Shown piece by piece: positions 35,439 to 44,646 of a stretch of 64,000 nucleotides of DNA (the first letter of the stretch is position 1; every line of letters begins with the position of its first letter). The translations under genes were made by a program, and so were the position numbers. The stretch is from JARBAU01 sp029237525 (GTDB lineage: Archaea; Thermoproteota; Nitrososphaeria; Nitrososphaerales; Nitrososphaeraceae): contig DATBKT010000087.1 of the NCBI GenBank assembly GCA_036555705.1, forward strand, positions 1-64,000. The letters are read 5' to 3'. Below the pieces are notes generated by a model. That model did no database searches and was not told the origin of the DNA. It worked only from the letters and a program-made list of their open reading frames with translations.

Positions 35439-35885
35439 TTAAGCTGTTGTGAAACCTTTCTCTTGAGATTGCAGATAGTTCAGTTGAATTGAAAGTATAT
35501 TTTTTACCTTTCTTATCAATACACTATTTTCAACTGGGATTTTTATGAAACAGTCTTCTGTAGTTATTTCTGGAAATGATGCTGCTTTTTTAAATTGCTC
35601 ATAATTAATTTCTCCGGCAGTTAAGAAACATACCTTTACTTTAATGTCAAGTGATCTGAGCCTTTCGTAGAGTTCGAATCCATTTAAATCTGGCAGGAGG
35701 ATGTCAATTATCAACAAGTCGTAAAGATCTCTTTCAAAATTGTTAATGGCTATATGGGGATTTGTAAATACTTTAACATTGTAACCTTCGCCAGATAATA
35801 GCATCTCAAATAGAAGATTTATGTCGTCCTCATCGTTGACAATCATGATATTCTGACCCCTGAGCGAATTATTGCTCTTGATCAT
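35439..35885 (-). CDS. Receiver-only response regulator
   Basis: A 148-residue CheY-like domain with phosphoacceptor Asp61 in LLIIDILLP, Thr89, and Lys115 in CFIKIP. The usual Asp pair of the acidic pocket reads Asn17-Asp18 (MIVNDED), so one acid is replaced by Asn, which may alter magnesium binding. The last 20 residues form a polar tail. The VCFLTAGE signature also appears in similar form (VCF-hydrophobic-Ser/Thr) in two other regulators of this window, implying a paralogous family. It faces the preceding receiver gene tail to tail. Confidence 0.85.
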   Translation of the reverse strand: MIKSNNSLRGQNIMIVNDEDDINLLFEMLLSGEGYNVKVFTNPHIAINNFERDLYDLLIIDILLPDLNGFELYERLRSLDIKVKVCFLTAGEINYEQFKKAASFPEITTEDCFIKIPVENSVLIRKVKNILSIQLNYLQSQEKGFTTA

Positions 35886-36201
35886 TTCTATGATTCCTCA
35901 TATTTCTCCATTCGGGCGTAGTTCATAATCCCGAAAATGGAATGTGGAATTTTTAGGTTCCACTAGTCAGAGACCTCCATTTGAAGAATCTATCTATTAC
36001 TAAGTCTTTGGAAGAATAAAATATACCGCATGAATTGTTGGTTAAAAGATATTTTGAGATTAGCTTGAATGGAATTCTCTCCATATAATACGATAATATG
36101 TACTTACCCAATTACATTAGTTAGTAATATTTGTGATTTTTCAGCAAGAGCGCTGATTGTGTTCACATAAAAGAGTAGCGTTGTAATTTCCTTGATGCAG
36201 A
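35886..36201. other. Intergenic region
   Basis: Promoter of the receiver gene at the left, end of the PPOX gene at the right. No other feature was seen; the short frame at 36104-36286 is a shadow of the PPOX gene's tail. Confidence 0.4.
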
Positions 36202-36648
36202 TCAGACCCTCCAACTCACTTTGTGCGTTGGAGTAACCACCACAATAGGTGCTTCTCTTTCCTTCCAAGGCTCTTTTCTTACCCATTCGAATCTTTCATA
36301 GAATTTTTTATATAAGCGTTTAAATTCTGGACCTTCTTCTAGTATTTTAGTATTTCCATCAATAACAACAGCCTTATTGTCAATTGACGACTGATACGTA
36401 TCTACAACTAAGGCAACTTTATTGTTCTTGACAATGTTTCGATACTTCTTTGTTTGATAATCAGTAGCAAAAGCGAATTTTCCATCTTCAAATATATAGG
36501 AAACAGGCGCAACATGTGGTATATTTTTATTCGATGTAGATAATCTACAAATCTCGTGGTCAGCAAGAAATTTGGCTTCTAAATCGGTGAACTTTATGAT
36601 AGATTTGGGACTTGTGTTAATTGCATTTCCGTCAATGATATCGCTCAT
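36202..36648 (-). CDS. Pyridoxamine 5'-phosphate oxidase-fold flavin/F420-binding protein
   Basis: The 148-residue protein has the split-barrel PPOX fold: LEAKFLADHEICRLST, then HVAPVSYIFEDGKFAFATD, KKYRNIVKNNKVALVVDTY and AVVIDGNTKILE. Archaeal members often use F420H2 or FMN to reduce small substrates. The C-terminus PIVVVTPTHKVSW is also usual. A co-resident F420:NADP oxidoreductase gene at 2.2 kb makes an F420 partner plausible. Substrate unknown. Confidence 0.75.
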   Translation of the reverse strand: MSDIIDGNAINTSPKSIIKFTDLEAKFLADHEICRLSTSNKNIPHVAPVSYIFEDGKFAFATDYQTKKYRNIVKNNKVALVVDTYQSSIDNKAVVIDGNTKILEEGPEFKRLYKKFYERFEWVRKEPWKEREAPIVVVTPTHKVSWRV

Positions 36649-36762
36649 ATTACAACTGAAAGATGCGATAAGTGTATATTATATTTGTGTTTTTTAGACA
36701 GTTGTAATAGGTCTTCTGGGGCGTATAGGACCTTGCGATTGATAATTGTGGTCATTTTATGT

Positions 36763-37758
36763 CTAATTTGATAGGTTATTGTAAATCTTAGGTAGAGACA
36801 CATCATATCTGTAGTTTATATTCATATGGCCATCGTCAAATTCTTCATATGAGTGACCAATCCTTAATTTTTCTAATTTAGCATGCAAAATTCTTGCTCC
36901 CCAAATCAAATTAAATTCGTCAGTTGTCCCACAATCGATGTGAATAAATTTAAGCTTCCTTAGATTTGCTCGATATTTTTGGACTAACCTTGTTGGATCC
37001 CACATTTTCCATCGTTTCCACACAAATTCATTTATTTCCCCAGTCTGATAATCAAATGGAAGATCTATTCCTAGTTGTTTTTCTCTAGGGTTTGGTGAGT
37101 AGTGTGCAGCCATAGCCAGAACGTTTAATGGAGCCGCATCGATCTTCTGATGCTTATTTTGTTTTTTTAAGAATTTCTCTAACCATAGTTTTGGCCCTCC
37201 GGCCTTTCTAAATGAATCGAGAGCTTTTGGAAAATCAGGAAGATAGCAGTATTCAAATGCGGCATCACCTGAATGATCAGCAAATCCAGAAAATATCATA
37301 GGGTTGCGAGTAGCTAGGGTGAACGAGCCGTACCCGCCTGATGATTTACCCCAAACTGCTCGAGATGATACATTATATTTTTCGTCAATTAACGGGATTA
37401 TCTCTTGTATGATATAATCTTCGTACCTGCCCGTCGCTATTGAATTGATATATTGATTCCCCCCATATTTTGTGAAGCAATCGACAAGAACCAATAGAAG
37501 TGGCCCACATTTTTTGCTTGAAATGAGCCGATTCATCTTGCTTTCTAAGTTTTCACTTAAAGGGTCGAAGTTCAAAAATGATCTACCTTGACCGCCAAAG
37601 CCTGCCAAGCCGAAGGCAGCAACATAACCCTTAGAATTGCTATGGATATATCCTGGCGGAACATAGACTATCACGTCTCTTTCAATTGAATCGCCAAGGG
37701 GATTTGATTTAAGGACTTTACTCTCAAATCTATGAATCGTTATAGTTCCCTTCTGCAT
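36763..37758 (-). CDS. Putative esterase, alpha/beta hydrolase (esterase D-like)
   Basis: The 331-residue protein is an alpha/beta hydrolase of the putative-esterase family. The N-terminal RDVIVYVPPGY is typical of it. The nucleophile elbow is GKSSGG with Ser139, preceded by a Trp and Gly, and the catalytic His lies in FDDGHMNINYRYD near the end. The acid residue is probably Asp in the GTTDEF loop (about residue 284). No signal peptide was seen, so it is likely cytosolic. The next gene along the strand (PPOX protein) is 114 bases beyond its stop. The substrate is unknown. Confidence 0.75.
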   Translation of the reverse strand: MQKGTITIHRFESKVLKSNPLGDSIERDVIVYVPPGYIHSNSKGYVAAFGLAGFGGQGRSFLNFDPLSENLESKMNRLISSKKCGPLLLVLVDCFTKYGGNQYINSIATGRYEDYIIQEIIPLIDEKYNVSSRAVWGKSSGGYGSFTLATRNPMIFSGFADHSGDAAFEYCYLPDFPKALDSFRKAGGPKLWLEKFLKKQNKHQKIDAAPLNVLAMAAHYSPNPREKQLGIDLPFDYQTGEINEFVWKRWKMWDPTRLVQKYRANLRKLKFIHIDCGTTDEFNLIWGARILHAKLEKLRIGHSYEEFDDGHMNINYRYDVSLPKIYNNLSN

Positions 37759-38187
37759 TTGAGATTTAATACAGCCTAATCCATCTATTAATTTGTGCTT
37801 TTCTAGGGTTTCAGTTCATAGAACTTGAGATTTATGTGTTGAAATGGAATTATATCTATCTGCAACTGGTTAGAAGTATCTAGTACAAGTCTAAGAATGA
37901 TTCTTGAAATTTGCATAATTTGAGCACAAGAACCAAATCAGAGGCTTACCGAGTACGAGAGTCTTCAATCTTTCAGACTTGAAGAATCATTTTTAATTTG
38001 ACCTTGAGATAGCCACCAGACCTGCTGTTGGAATAAATGCTGTTATTCTATAAATCGCATCTGCATTTGTGATTCGTTCATTGTGCAAACCTTAGGGATT
38101 GCCGATTCCACAAGTGAATCACCTTAAATTAAAGTCTGTACCTTCATAGGGATGAAATTCTAATGCGGTAAATTGACTCAGAAACTG
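37759..38187. other. Intergenic region
   Basis: No gene was found in about 430 bases. It carries the promoter of the esterase gene and the 3' flank of the small Cys protein. Confidence 0.4.
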
Positions 38188-38355
38188 TTAAATCTCGATC
38201 GAACTTCCATAAACACTTCGTAATCGTTCATAAATACCAGCGCAATCAGGAGAATCGAATTCGATTAATTTGTCACATATTTCGCGCTTTAGGGCTTTCT
38301 TAGTGTCGATAATATTCTTACCGCACATGGCACATTTCGTTATTTCATTATCCAT
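38188..38355 (-). CDS. 55-residue Cys-rich metal-binding protein (TRASH/YHS-like)
   Basis: A minus-strand frame from ATG 38355 encodes a CxxC (Cys8 and Cys11, CAMCGKN), Cys27 and a FDSPDCAGIY motif with Cys38. The order CxxC, then (F/Y)-x-S-xx-C with a following aromatic, matches small TRASH or YHS-like metal-binding modules. No other domain is present. Such proteins bind heavy metals or act as metal sensors. The frame is too short for statistical support, but the Cys pattern is unlikely by chance. Confidence 0.55.
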   Translation of the reverse strand: MDNEITKCAMCGKNIIDTKKALKREICDKLIEFDSPDCAGIYERLRSVYGSSIEI

Positions 38356-38769
38356 TGTAACTTACCGAAGATGGTTCATGTTTTGCGATTTCCATCATGA
38401 ACTGTGACAATAAAACAATAAGGACTAATATAATATTAATACATACGCTAAATTCTTCTCTATTTTAATACTATATTCACATTATTTTCGTTACAAAATC
38501 CTAAAGCTGACTGTGAAAATACTAACTTATTGCGCTATTGAATATTGTAATGTATTGGTCGAATGCAGTTAATTGACAGATAAGGTAAAATAAGTTGGAA
38601 ATAATTCTGATTTTTAGTATTGCTGCTCCTGTAATACAATTTTTTCTCAAAGACCGTGATTATCAATACGTTCGGGAAATTATATCTATCTTTCGAGTCA
38701 CAATTTAAATATCTATCCTGCGAAGATAGAAAAGTAGAAATCTTCCTACAAAGCTCATAGATTGATATA
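38356..38769. other. Intergenic region before L40e
   Basis: AT-rich, with promoters for both flanking genes; a 101-codon minus-strand frame (38535-38840) is a shadow of the L40e gene and is rejected. Confidence 0.4.
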
Positions 38770-38937
38770 ATGCCAATTACAGATCCCACAAAAAAACAGA
38801 TTGCGCAGCAGCGTCGACTCTTCTTTAAAATTTGCTTCAAATGCGGAGGAAGAAACCCGATTTCAGCTGCAAGATGTAGGAAGTGTCGAGGAACACATTT
38901 AAGGTTAAAGAATAGGTCGTTAGGTGCAAAGAAATAA
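38770..38937 (+). CDS. rpl40e: 50S ribosomal protein L40e
   Basis: The 55-residue protein is the archaeal L40e: MPITDPTKKQIAQQR at the N-terminus, a zinc ribbon with Cys22, Cys25, Cys36 and Cys39 (ICFKCGGRNP and RCRKCRG), and a basic tail LRLKNRSLGAKK. It is the archaeal counterpart of the ribosomal part of eukaryotic UBA52. The size and Cys spacing match exactly. It lies 204 bases before a radical SAM gene on the same strand. Confidence 0.93.
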   Translation: MPITDPTKKQIAQQRRLFFKICFKCGGRNPISAARCRKCRGTHLRLKNRSLGAKK

Positions 38938-39085
38938 TCAAGAATTAGAGTATATTCATTTGACAGTTATTTGGTCGGACATGGTTCAGAAATCTAGAGA
39001 ACTGACGGGGTGGTAGAATGACTATAGGGATACCATTGTTGCATGTCGCCAAATGCACCGCAAAAGGAGTTCAATCAGATTGAAA

Positions 39086-39095
39086 AACTTAATAT
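39086..39095 (+). promoter_or_regulatory. TATA box of the radical SAM gene
   Basis: The AACTTAATAT stretch is only about 20 bases before ATG 39109 but about 50 before ATG 39142. The predicted transcript start near 39117 favours ATG 39142. Confidence 0.45.
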
Positions 39096-39141
39096 CCTTC
39101 CGAAATGAATGCATAAGGTTAGAGCGTCTAGAGTTTTAATA

Positions 39142-40869
39142 ATGAAGTATCCAAAAATAGTATTAACAGCGGACAGAACCTTAATGTCCCCATATCGAGG
39201 AATATCTTTAGCATCATTTTTTGGATGTGCACCTGCGTTGGATATAAATAGAGATCATGGTACTTTCTGGTACAAGGTTTTAGGTCATCAAGTTACGCCC
39301 AGATTACTTTTCGATTTTATATGCAATCCTATAGATCATAAGAATGGAGTAGCTTCCTATGCACCATATGGTTTGAGAAAGGTTGAGGCGGCTCTTATAA
39401 GGGATGGGTACAGACCAGAAGATGTAGTAGTAGCTCATCCTGAACATATCGAGAAATTCATAGGACCCGGAACTGAGGTTGTAGGAACATACGAAATGGA
39501 TCCACTCGGCATGGGCCCGGTAACTATGACATTTACGTACGGAAGAAAACACATGTCGTATGATGAGTTCTATTGTAGGGATCTTCATCTGAGAATTAAG
39601 GCTGCGAAGGAGAGAACTGGTAGCAAGGCAAAAGTAGTCGCTGGTGCATCTGGCACTTGGCAGTATAATTACGATCCAGCTAAGATAGAAGAATATGGTA
39701 TTTACGGCATAGTAGAAGGTGATATGGGTGGAATAGGGCCCGAGCTAGATGGTCCAGGAGGAAGCTTTTTTGACGCAATCATTAATGGGGATTTGGAGAA
39801 TTCGAATCCATTTAAGAAATCGAAATTTAAGGTTGAAATAAAGGAGTTCTCACGGAGTGACGGTACGAAACAGTATGGTCGATTTATCCATTACAATGAT
39901 GAGCCGAACATGGATGAAATACCTACTATAATAAATCCAAGTATGCATGGTATGGTCGAAGTGATGAGGGGTTGCGGAAGAGGGTGCAAGTTCTGCGATG
40001 TAACACTAAGACCACTCCGATATTATCCTGTAGAAAAAGTCCAAAAGGAAATTGAAATTAACATGAAGTACGGAGGCGTCAAGAGTGCTTGGATTCAGAG
40101 CGATGATATATTTGTTTATGGACTCAATCCAAGGACGACAAAAAATATGCAACCAAATCGAGAGGCACTTGAGGACCTGTTTCGAGGAATTATGGACACT
40201 GGTATTGAACATACGAATCCCACACATGGAACTTTAGCTGGGGCAATAGCGGATGAAAAATTGGTCCCAAATCTTTCGAAGATAATTAGGGCTGGACCAG
40301 ACAATCATATTGGGATTCAGTGTGGTTTTGAAACTGGAAGTATCAGGCTTATTGGCAAGTATGCAGACAGAAAATTAGCACCGTTCAGGCCCGAAGAATG
40401 GCACTGGGTCGTAAAAACAGGAATTAAAACCTTTAACGAGAACTATTGGGTCCCAGCGTTTACTCTTATAATGGGCTTGGATAATGATGAGAATGCAGAG
40501 GACAGTTGGGAGACTATACGTCTGATTCATGAACTAGAAGTGGAACAACCAGAGTCAAAATTTACGGTAACACCCTTGACATTTGTGCCCATTGGACTCC
40601 TTGAAAAATCTGAATTCTTCGATATAGGTAACACTATGGACCCTGGAAAGCTAGGCGTCATGTATAAGACTTGGCAGCATAATTTCAAGTATGGAATTCA
40701 GAGATTCATGCGTAAAATTGGAAGGCAAAATCCTGTAAAGAATATGTTTTTTGCTGGTTTGGCTAGGAGCTTGGGCGGAGTTCCACTGACTGCAATGGAA
40801 AGATTTGCAAGAAGATTGGGTCCAGATCATGAAAAAGCAATTGAAAAGATCAAAGTATCCTATTGGTGA
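39142..40869 (+). CDS. Radical SAM protein of a large archaeal B12-binding-like family
   Basis: The 575-residue enzyme has an N-terminal Rossmann-like region (about 1-250, of the type that can bind cobalamin) and a radical SAM domain with CGRGCKFC (Cys278, Cys282, Cys285) binding the 4Fe-4S cluster. This is followed by DVTLRPLRYYP and a family-typical C-terminus. No canonical cobalamin motif DxHxxG was seen. Archaeal enzymes of this group include tetraether ring synthases and other lipid or tRNA modifiers; this family could be one, but the sequence alone does not say. The start at ATG 39142 is favoured over 39109 by the TATA box. Confidence 0.8.
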   Translation: MKYPKIVLTADRTLMSPYRGISLASFFGCAPALDINRDHGTFWYKVLGHQVTPRLLFDFICNPIDHKNGVASYAPYGLRKVEAALIRDGYRPEDVVVAHPEHIEKFIGPGTEVVGTYEMDPLGMGPVTMTFTYGRKHMSYDEFYCRDLHLRIKAAKERTGSKAKVVAGASGTWQYNYDPAKIEEYGIYGIVEGDMGGIGPELDGPGGSFFDAIINGDLENSNPFKKSKFKVEIKEFSRSDGTKQYGRFIHYNDEPNMDEIPTIINPSMHGMVEVMRGCGRGCKFCDVTLRPLRYYPVEKVQKEIEINMKYGGVKSAWIQSDDIFVYGLNPRTTKNMQPNREALEDLFRGIMDTGIEHTNPTHGTLAGAIADEKLVPNLSKIIRAGPDNHIGIQCGFETGSIRLIGKYADRKLAPFRPEEWHWVVKTGIKTFNENYWVPAFTLIMGLDNDENAEDSWETIRLIHELEVEQPESKFTVTPLTFVPIGLLEKSEFFDIGNTMDPGKLGVMYKTWQHNFKYGIQRFMRKIGRQNPVKNMFFAGLARSLGGVPLTAMERFARRLGPDHEKAIEKIKVSYW

Positions 40870-41004
40870 GAGACTTGCACCTGACTTTCGCTTTTTTGTA
40901 GCGAATCATCCTGTAATTTGATAACTGCAAGATATGTTTATATTCTACTAGGGAAAACTGGACCTGCGTGAAGTGAATTGACAATAGGAATTTTTGAACC
41001 TTCG

Positions 41005-41139
41005 ATGTTCATGGCAATTTTTCCCTACTTCTTCATAGGTATGTTTCCAGCATTTGGTTTGATAATAGTTACAAAATTACTAATAAGAGATAAATATGGA
41101 AAGAAACCAATCCTTCGGAAGAAAACTGAACACAACTGA
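41005..41139 (+). CDS. 44-residue membrane protein
   Basis: A short frame after the radical SAM gene encodes one long hydrophobic segment (residues 3-26, including FPYFFIGMFPAFGLIIV), followed by a basic tail with IRDKYGKKPILRKK. A TATA-like TTTATATT near 40937 precedes it. An in-frame TTG at 40978 would add nine residues. No family recognised. Plausible small membrane protein. Confidence 0.45.
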   Translation: MFMAIFPYFFIGMFPAFGLIIVTKLLIRDKYGKKPILRKKTEHN

Positions 41140-41219
41140 CAAAAAGGTTTAGAACTTTTGGATTTTATATATGCAAAGATGACTCAATGATGAACAACTG
41201 ATTTGATACTTCGGGTCAG

Positions 41220-42200
41220 CTATGGTACTAGACTCATTGAAATAAGTCTTTTCCAAGATCTATTCTCGAATACTTTGGGGTCGTGCCCTTTCATATTAAC
41301 TTTCATCGATGCTCGCTTAGTCAAGTAGAGTGAAAACGAAGCTATTGATCGCCAAAATCTATCGTGACGAGCTGAGAGGAATGAATTAAGTGCCCATCGA
41401 ACAGCCTTATGTGCTCTAGGGTAGTGTGTCAAAGAGTAATCGAGTAGGGATTCCCTTGAGCTGGCCAAAACATATCTCGCATGTTCATAAAGTTCAGCTT
41501 TTGTTGCATATTGTGCTAGATCAATTTTGAATCTACCTTTGCGCATTCCAGTCAAAATTGAATCGATATCGTTATCTGATTCGATAGTGTTAACGCATCT
41601 ACCCAGAGTAGAGGAAACGTGAGAATCGCTGCCTGATATGGTTTTCATTTGATTATCCTTCGAGAATTTTTCTGCCACAATGTTCGAAAAAATGTCGATA
41701 TTGTTACTGTTGAACGATTCCATCAAATCACACATACTTGCTTTGTTTCGAATACCGTTTGAAACTGCAAACGGGTGAGCAGCACATGAGATGGCGGATT
41801 GTGATCGAATTGCATCCAATGTTTCTTCGAGGCTCATTCCACTCCTTATTTCCTCCGTAATGCCATATGCTAATACATGTCCAAGGTTATTCAATGTAAT
41901 TTCTTGAGCTGGATAAACGTTGATTGTTCTATATTTTTCGTGATTCTCCTGATACTCGAGCATTTGCCTGTAACCGTCAAGCGTATTATGATTAGTTATG
42001 AACAAAACATCTAATTCTTGGACAAAAGCCCGCTCAAACTGCTCTTGAATACTGACCCCACAGTCAAAAGGAATTCTGTCAGAATTATTTCTATAATTGG
42101 AATATATGTTGTGACAATGAAGTTCTGCCTTTAATATATCGGCCGTAGCTAATAACCTAAAAAAAGAGCGAGAGCCGCCAAATATATATATATCTGACAA
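41220..42200 (-). CDS. PHP-domain phosphoesterase
   Basis: The 326-residue protein carries the PHP metal-binding pattern: LHCHN (His28, His30), the TNHNTLDG segment (His71), PAQE (Glu100), GHVLAYG (His108), CAAHPF (His142) and GSDSH (Asp192, His194). These ligate a trinuclear metal centre that hydrolyses phosphoesters. About 120 residues after the PHP core form a helical extension with no known domain. The first motif usually reads HxHTxxSDG; here HCHNIYSN is a variant. Substrate unknown (nucleotide, histidinol phosphate-type or other). Confidence 0.8.
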   Translation of the reverse strand: MSDIYIFGGSRSFFRLLATADILKAELHCHNIYSNYRNNSDRIPFDCGVSIQEQFERAFVQELDVLFITNHNTLDGYRQMLEYQENHEKYRTINVYPAQEITLNNLGHVLAYGITEEIRSGMSLEETLDAIRSQSAISCAAHPFAVSNGIRNKASMCDLMESFNSNNIDIFSNIVAEKFSKDNQMKTISGSDSHVSSTLGRCVNTIESDNDIDSILTGMRKGRFKIDLAQYATKAELYEHARYVLASSRESLLDYSLTHYPRAHKAVRWALNSFLSARHDRFWRSIASFSLYLTKRASMKVNMKGHDPKVFENRSWKRLISMSLVP

Positions 42201-42395
42201 ATTTTGTTCCGGAAGGATTCACTGACAGATCTAGATCATCACTGGTTGATGCTATGAATCCAGCGAGTAATACGACTTGTCTTAAAAATCTCACTCTCGT
42301 GTGATTCTATTAAAATGTTATCTCCTGCACATCGGGTAAGATTTCTAGATTAATTAGAAACAGTTTTGTTAGTGTAACCACTAAGTTAAATCATC

Positions 42396-43877
42396 TTGGT
42401 CCCGCTTTTTGACTTTTTGAAAAAGAAAAATAAGGTTAGAATTGAAGAACCATCACAAACTTCGAGTTTTAACGATACTACGTCTGATCACAATGATGAT
42501 TTAGCCGTCAATCGACCTGCTTCCAAGTTAGATAAACCATCGACTCAACAAAGTAAAGTGAGCGAAATCAGAAAGCAGATATCAATATCAGAAGCAATGG
42601 TAATACTGCATACAAGGGATGAGTTCAAAATCAACGAATTGGTATCAGAACTAGCACCAATAAGATCCTCAGTTGAAAAGGTTCTGAGAAGTACTGAAAA
42701 AATAGCGGATGACCTTGAAAAAGATAACATTAAGGTAGAGGAACCACGTTTTGAATCAATTGTCGAAAATTCGAGAAAAACGATAATTATGTCGTTGAGG
42801 AAGGAGTCATCATCTGTAATTAGTACCATCACAACATTAGACGATGTCATAAAATTTGAAGCCAGATTGGAATCAATTGTCAATAGATTTAGTGCTCTTA
42901 GTGGTTCTCATAGTAGAGTTCTAAATGCGTTTGTAAAAAAATATGCTTCAAAGCTACAAAGTGAATCTAATGCCATATCCAATTTGTCCAGAAAATGCAA
43001 AGCAAGAGTGACAGATTATCAAACGTTCAAGCAATCAATTAACAGCACAGAAGAATTGCTTAATTCTCTCTCAGAACATACTAATTCAATCAAAGTTGGT
43101 CGCGACACGATTGTCAGAATTGAGTCAGAAATTAGGCATTTGCAAAATAAACTCGATACAAAAGCAAATGAATTAAGCCAACTACAAGAAAGTAAAGAGT
43201 ATTCTGAAATCTCTGCTCTTGAAAATGAGATTATAGGACTGGAAACGGAGGAGAATGATATTTGTCAGCAAACAGTAGATTTATTCGGACATATTAACAG
43301 GGCCATAACTAAATACTCTTACGGCATTCCTGCGAAAAAGGATCTGTCCATGAAGCTCCAAATAATGGCAACCGAACCATGGAAGATCTATTATAAAGAT
43401 AATCAATTTGATCAAGTCTTGTTCAAGCATCTGATAAATTCTCGTGATCGCCGCGTTACCGGAGAATCAGGGAAGGAAGCCGATGCCAGTGAATTCTTCC
43501 AATATCTTTCAATTCTTCATGAAATACAGTCAGCGATAAGAAAAGGAACAATCGATCTAAAAGACTCCGAAAAAGTTAGCTACTATTTTGACCAAGTGTT
43601 AGAATTTTTGCCCAAGTATAATTTGAGATTGAGGGACATAAGTTCTCGAAAGCATTTGCTAAAAGAGCAGAAAGTTCGTCTTGAAATTTTATCGAAGATT
43701 AATATATTAGAGGATTTCATCAAACGTGCCAACGATGCAATTATAGAAAAGAGAAAGGCACTAGAATTAGTACAGGGTGAAGTGTCTGAAAATCAAGGTA
43801 ACATAGATAATCTTATTTCAAAATCTCAAAATGACTTATTTGTGATTGTAGGTCAACGCTACGATATACTATTTTGA
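42396..43877 (+). CDS. Large coiled-coil protein, function unknown
   Basis: The 493-residue protein starts at TTG with a short hydrophobic prefix (VPLFDFLKKKNK) and a polar N-terminus of about 55 residues. From residue 60 it is dominated by heptad-rich helices, interrupted near 315-350 by a compact region with KLQIMATEPWKIYYKDNQ. The C-terminal region has another long coiled coil. No ATPase motif is present, so it is not SMC or Rad50. The layout resembles scaffolding or filament-associated proteins. A receiver and a MinD-like ATPase follow about 0.8 kb and 1.3 kb downstream. Confidence 0.65.
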   Translation: MVPLFDFLKKKNKVRIEEPSQTSSFNDTTSDHNDDLAVNRPASKLDKPSTQQSKVSEIRKQISISEAMVILHTRDEFKINELVSELAPIRSSVEKVLRSTEKIADDLEKDNIKVEEPRFESIVENSRKTIIMSLRKESSSVISTITTLDDVIKFEARLESIVNRFSALSGSHSRVLNAFVKKYASKLQSESNAISNLSRKCKARVTDYQTFKQSINSTEELLNSLSEHTNSIKVGRDTIVRIESEIRHLQNKLDTKANELSQLQESKEYSEISALENEIIGLETEENDICQQTVDLFGHINRAITKYSYGIPAKKDLSMKLQIMATEPWKIYYKDNQFDQVLFKHLINSRDRRVTGESGKEADASEFFQYLSILHEIQSAIRKGTIDLKDSEKVSYYFDQVLEFLPKYNLRLRDISSRKHLLKEQKVRLEILSKINILEDFIKRANDAIIEKRKALELVQGEVSENQGNIDNLISKSQNDLFVIVGQRYDILF

Positions 43878-44055
43878 ATGTTGCAAAGTGTAACTCAATT
43901 TAATAACTGGCTGGGAAGTAACTGATTAGGTATTTATACGATGAGCTTTAGTTATTAATTTTCTAAGCATGCTTTTCCTAAGAATAATGAAATTGATGTC
44001 AAATCACTTCAAATCAAATTAAAATAACCTCATATGATTCCGTGCTCACATCTTT

Positions 44056-44205
44056 TCATCTCCAAAACACGGAAATAACGCCGAGACCCATTATCGCTAA
44101 ACCCCCATATACCACAGGTATTACGCCAATAGCATTCGCGCCTATCGAGATTGCTATTCCCGATGCAATCATTATCGCTTCTCCTATGCGTCTTTCATGT
44201 TTCAT
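44056..44205 (-). CDS. 49-residue two-helix membrane protein
   Basis: A minus-strand frame from ATG 44205 encodes a basic start (MKHERRIGEA), then two closely spaced hydrophobic segments, residues 11-28 and 30-47, rich in Ile, Gly, Ala and Val, with an Asn in between. The last residues are VFWR. The design looks like a small membrane hairpin. It has no recognised family. The codon usage and hydrophobic profile support a real protein. Confidence 0.5.
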   Translation of the reverse strand: MKHERRIGEAIMIASGIAISIGANAIGVIPVVYGGLAIMGLGVISVFWR

Positions 44206-44646
44206 AAATTGAGAACAATATCTATCCACTAAGGCCGTATAAAAATTTAATTATTCTTTGCGAACTCGGGAAGATGGTGGATGTGAACCAACGACACTGC
44301 CAGACTCTTGCCTGAACCAAATAAGAAGTACAAGAATTTATTGCTGTTAACAAGCAAATTCTGTAACGTAATCTTTATTGCTCATTTCGACATTATACAC
44401 ACCCAATCTGGTGTACTCGTCTTTAATTTCAATTTGAATAATATAAGTCATAAATAGATGTAGACTTAATTTACATAGGGCTAGAGAAAGCCATTGCACA
44501 CAATTCCGAATTGTAGCAGGTCATGTAGACATAGAAATAAATCAAATTTCCAATTGGGACTTCGTATTTCCAGTTTTTATAGTCACATCTTCTGTATCCT
44601 GACGATTGGCAAGCAGGGGTGTCACGTTTGTGGGAGATAAATTCTT
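44206..44646. other. Intergenic region
   Basis: Carries the promoter of the small membrane protein gene on one side, and TTTTTATAGTC near 44573 for the receiver gene on the other. No gene or RNA was found. Confidence 0.4.

Noticed and set aside
36104..36286. 60-codon minus-strand frame
   Set aside because: Overlaps the 3' end of the PPOX gene in another frame.
38535..38840. 101-codon minus-strand frame
   Set aside because: Overlaps the L40e gene on the opposite strand and has no family features.
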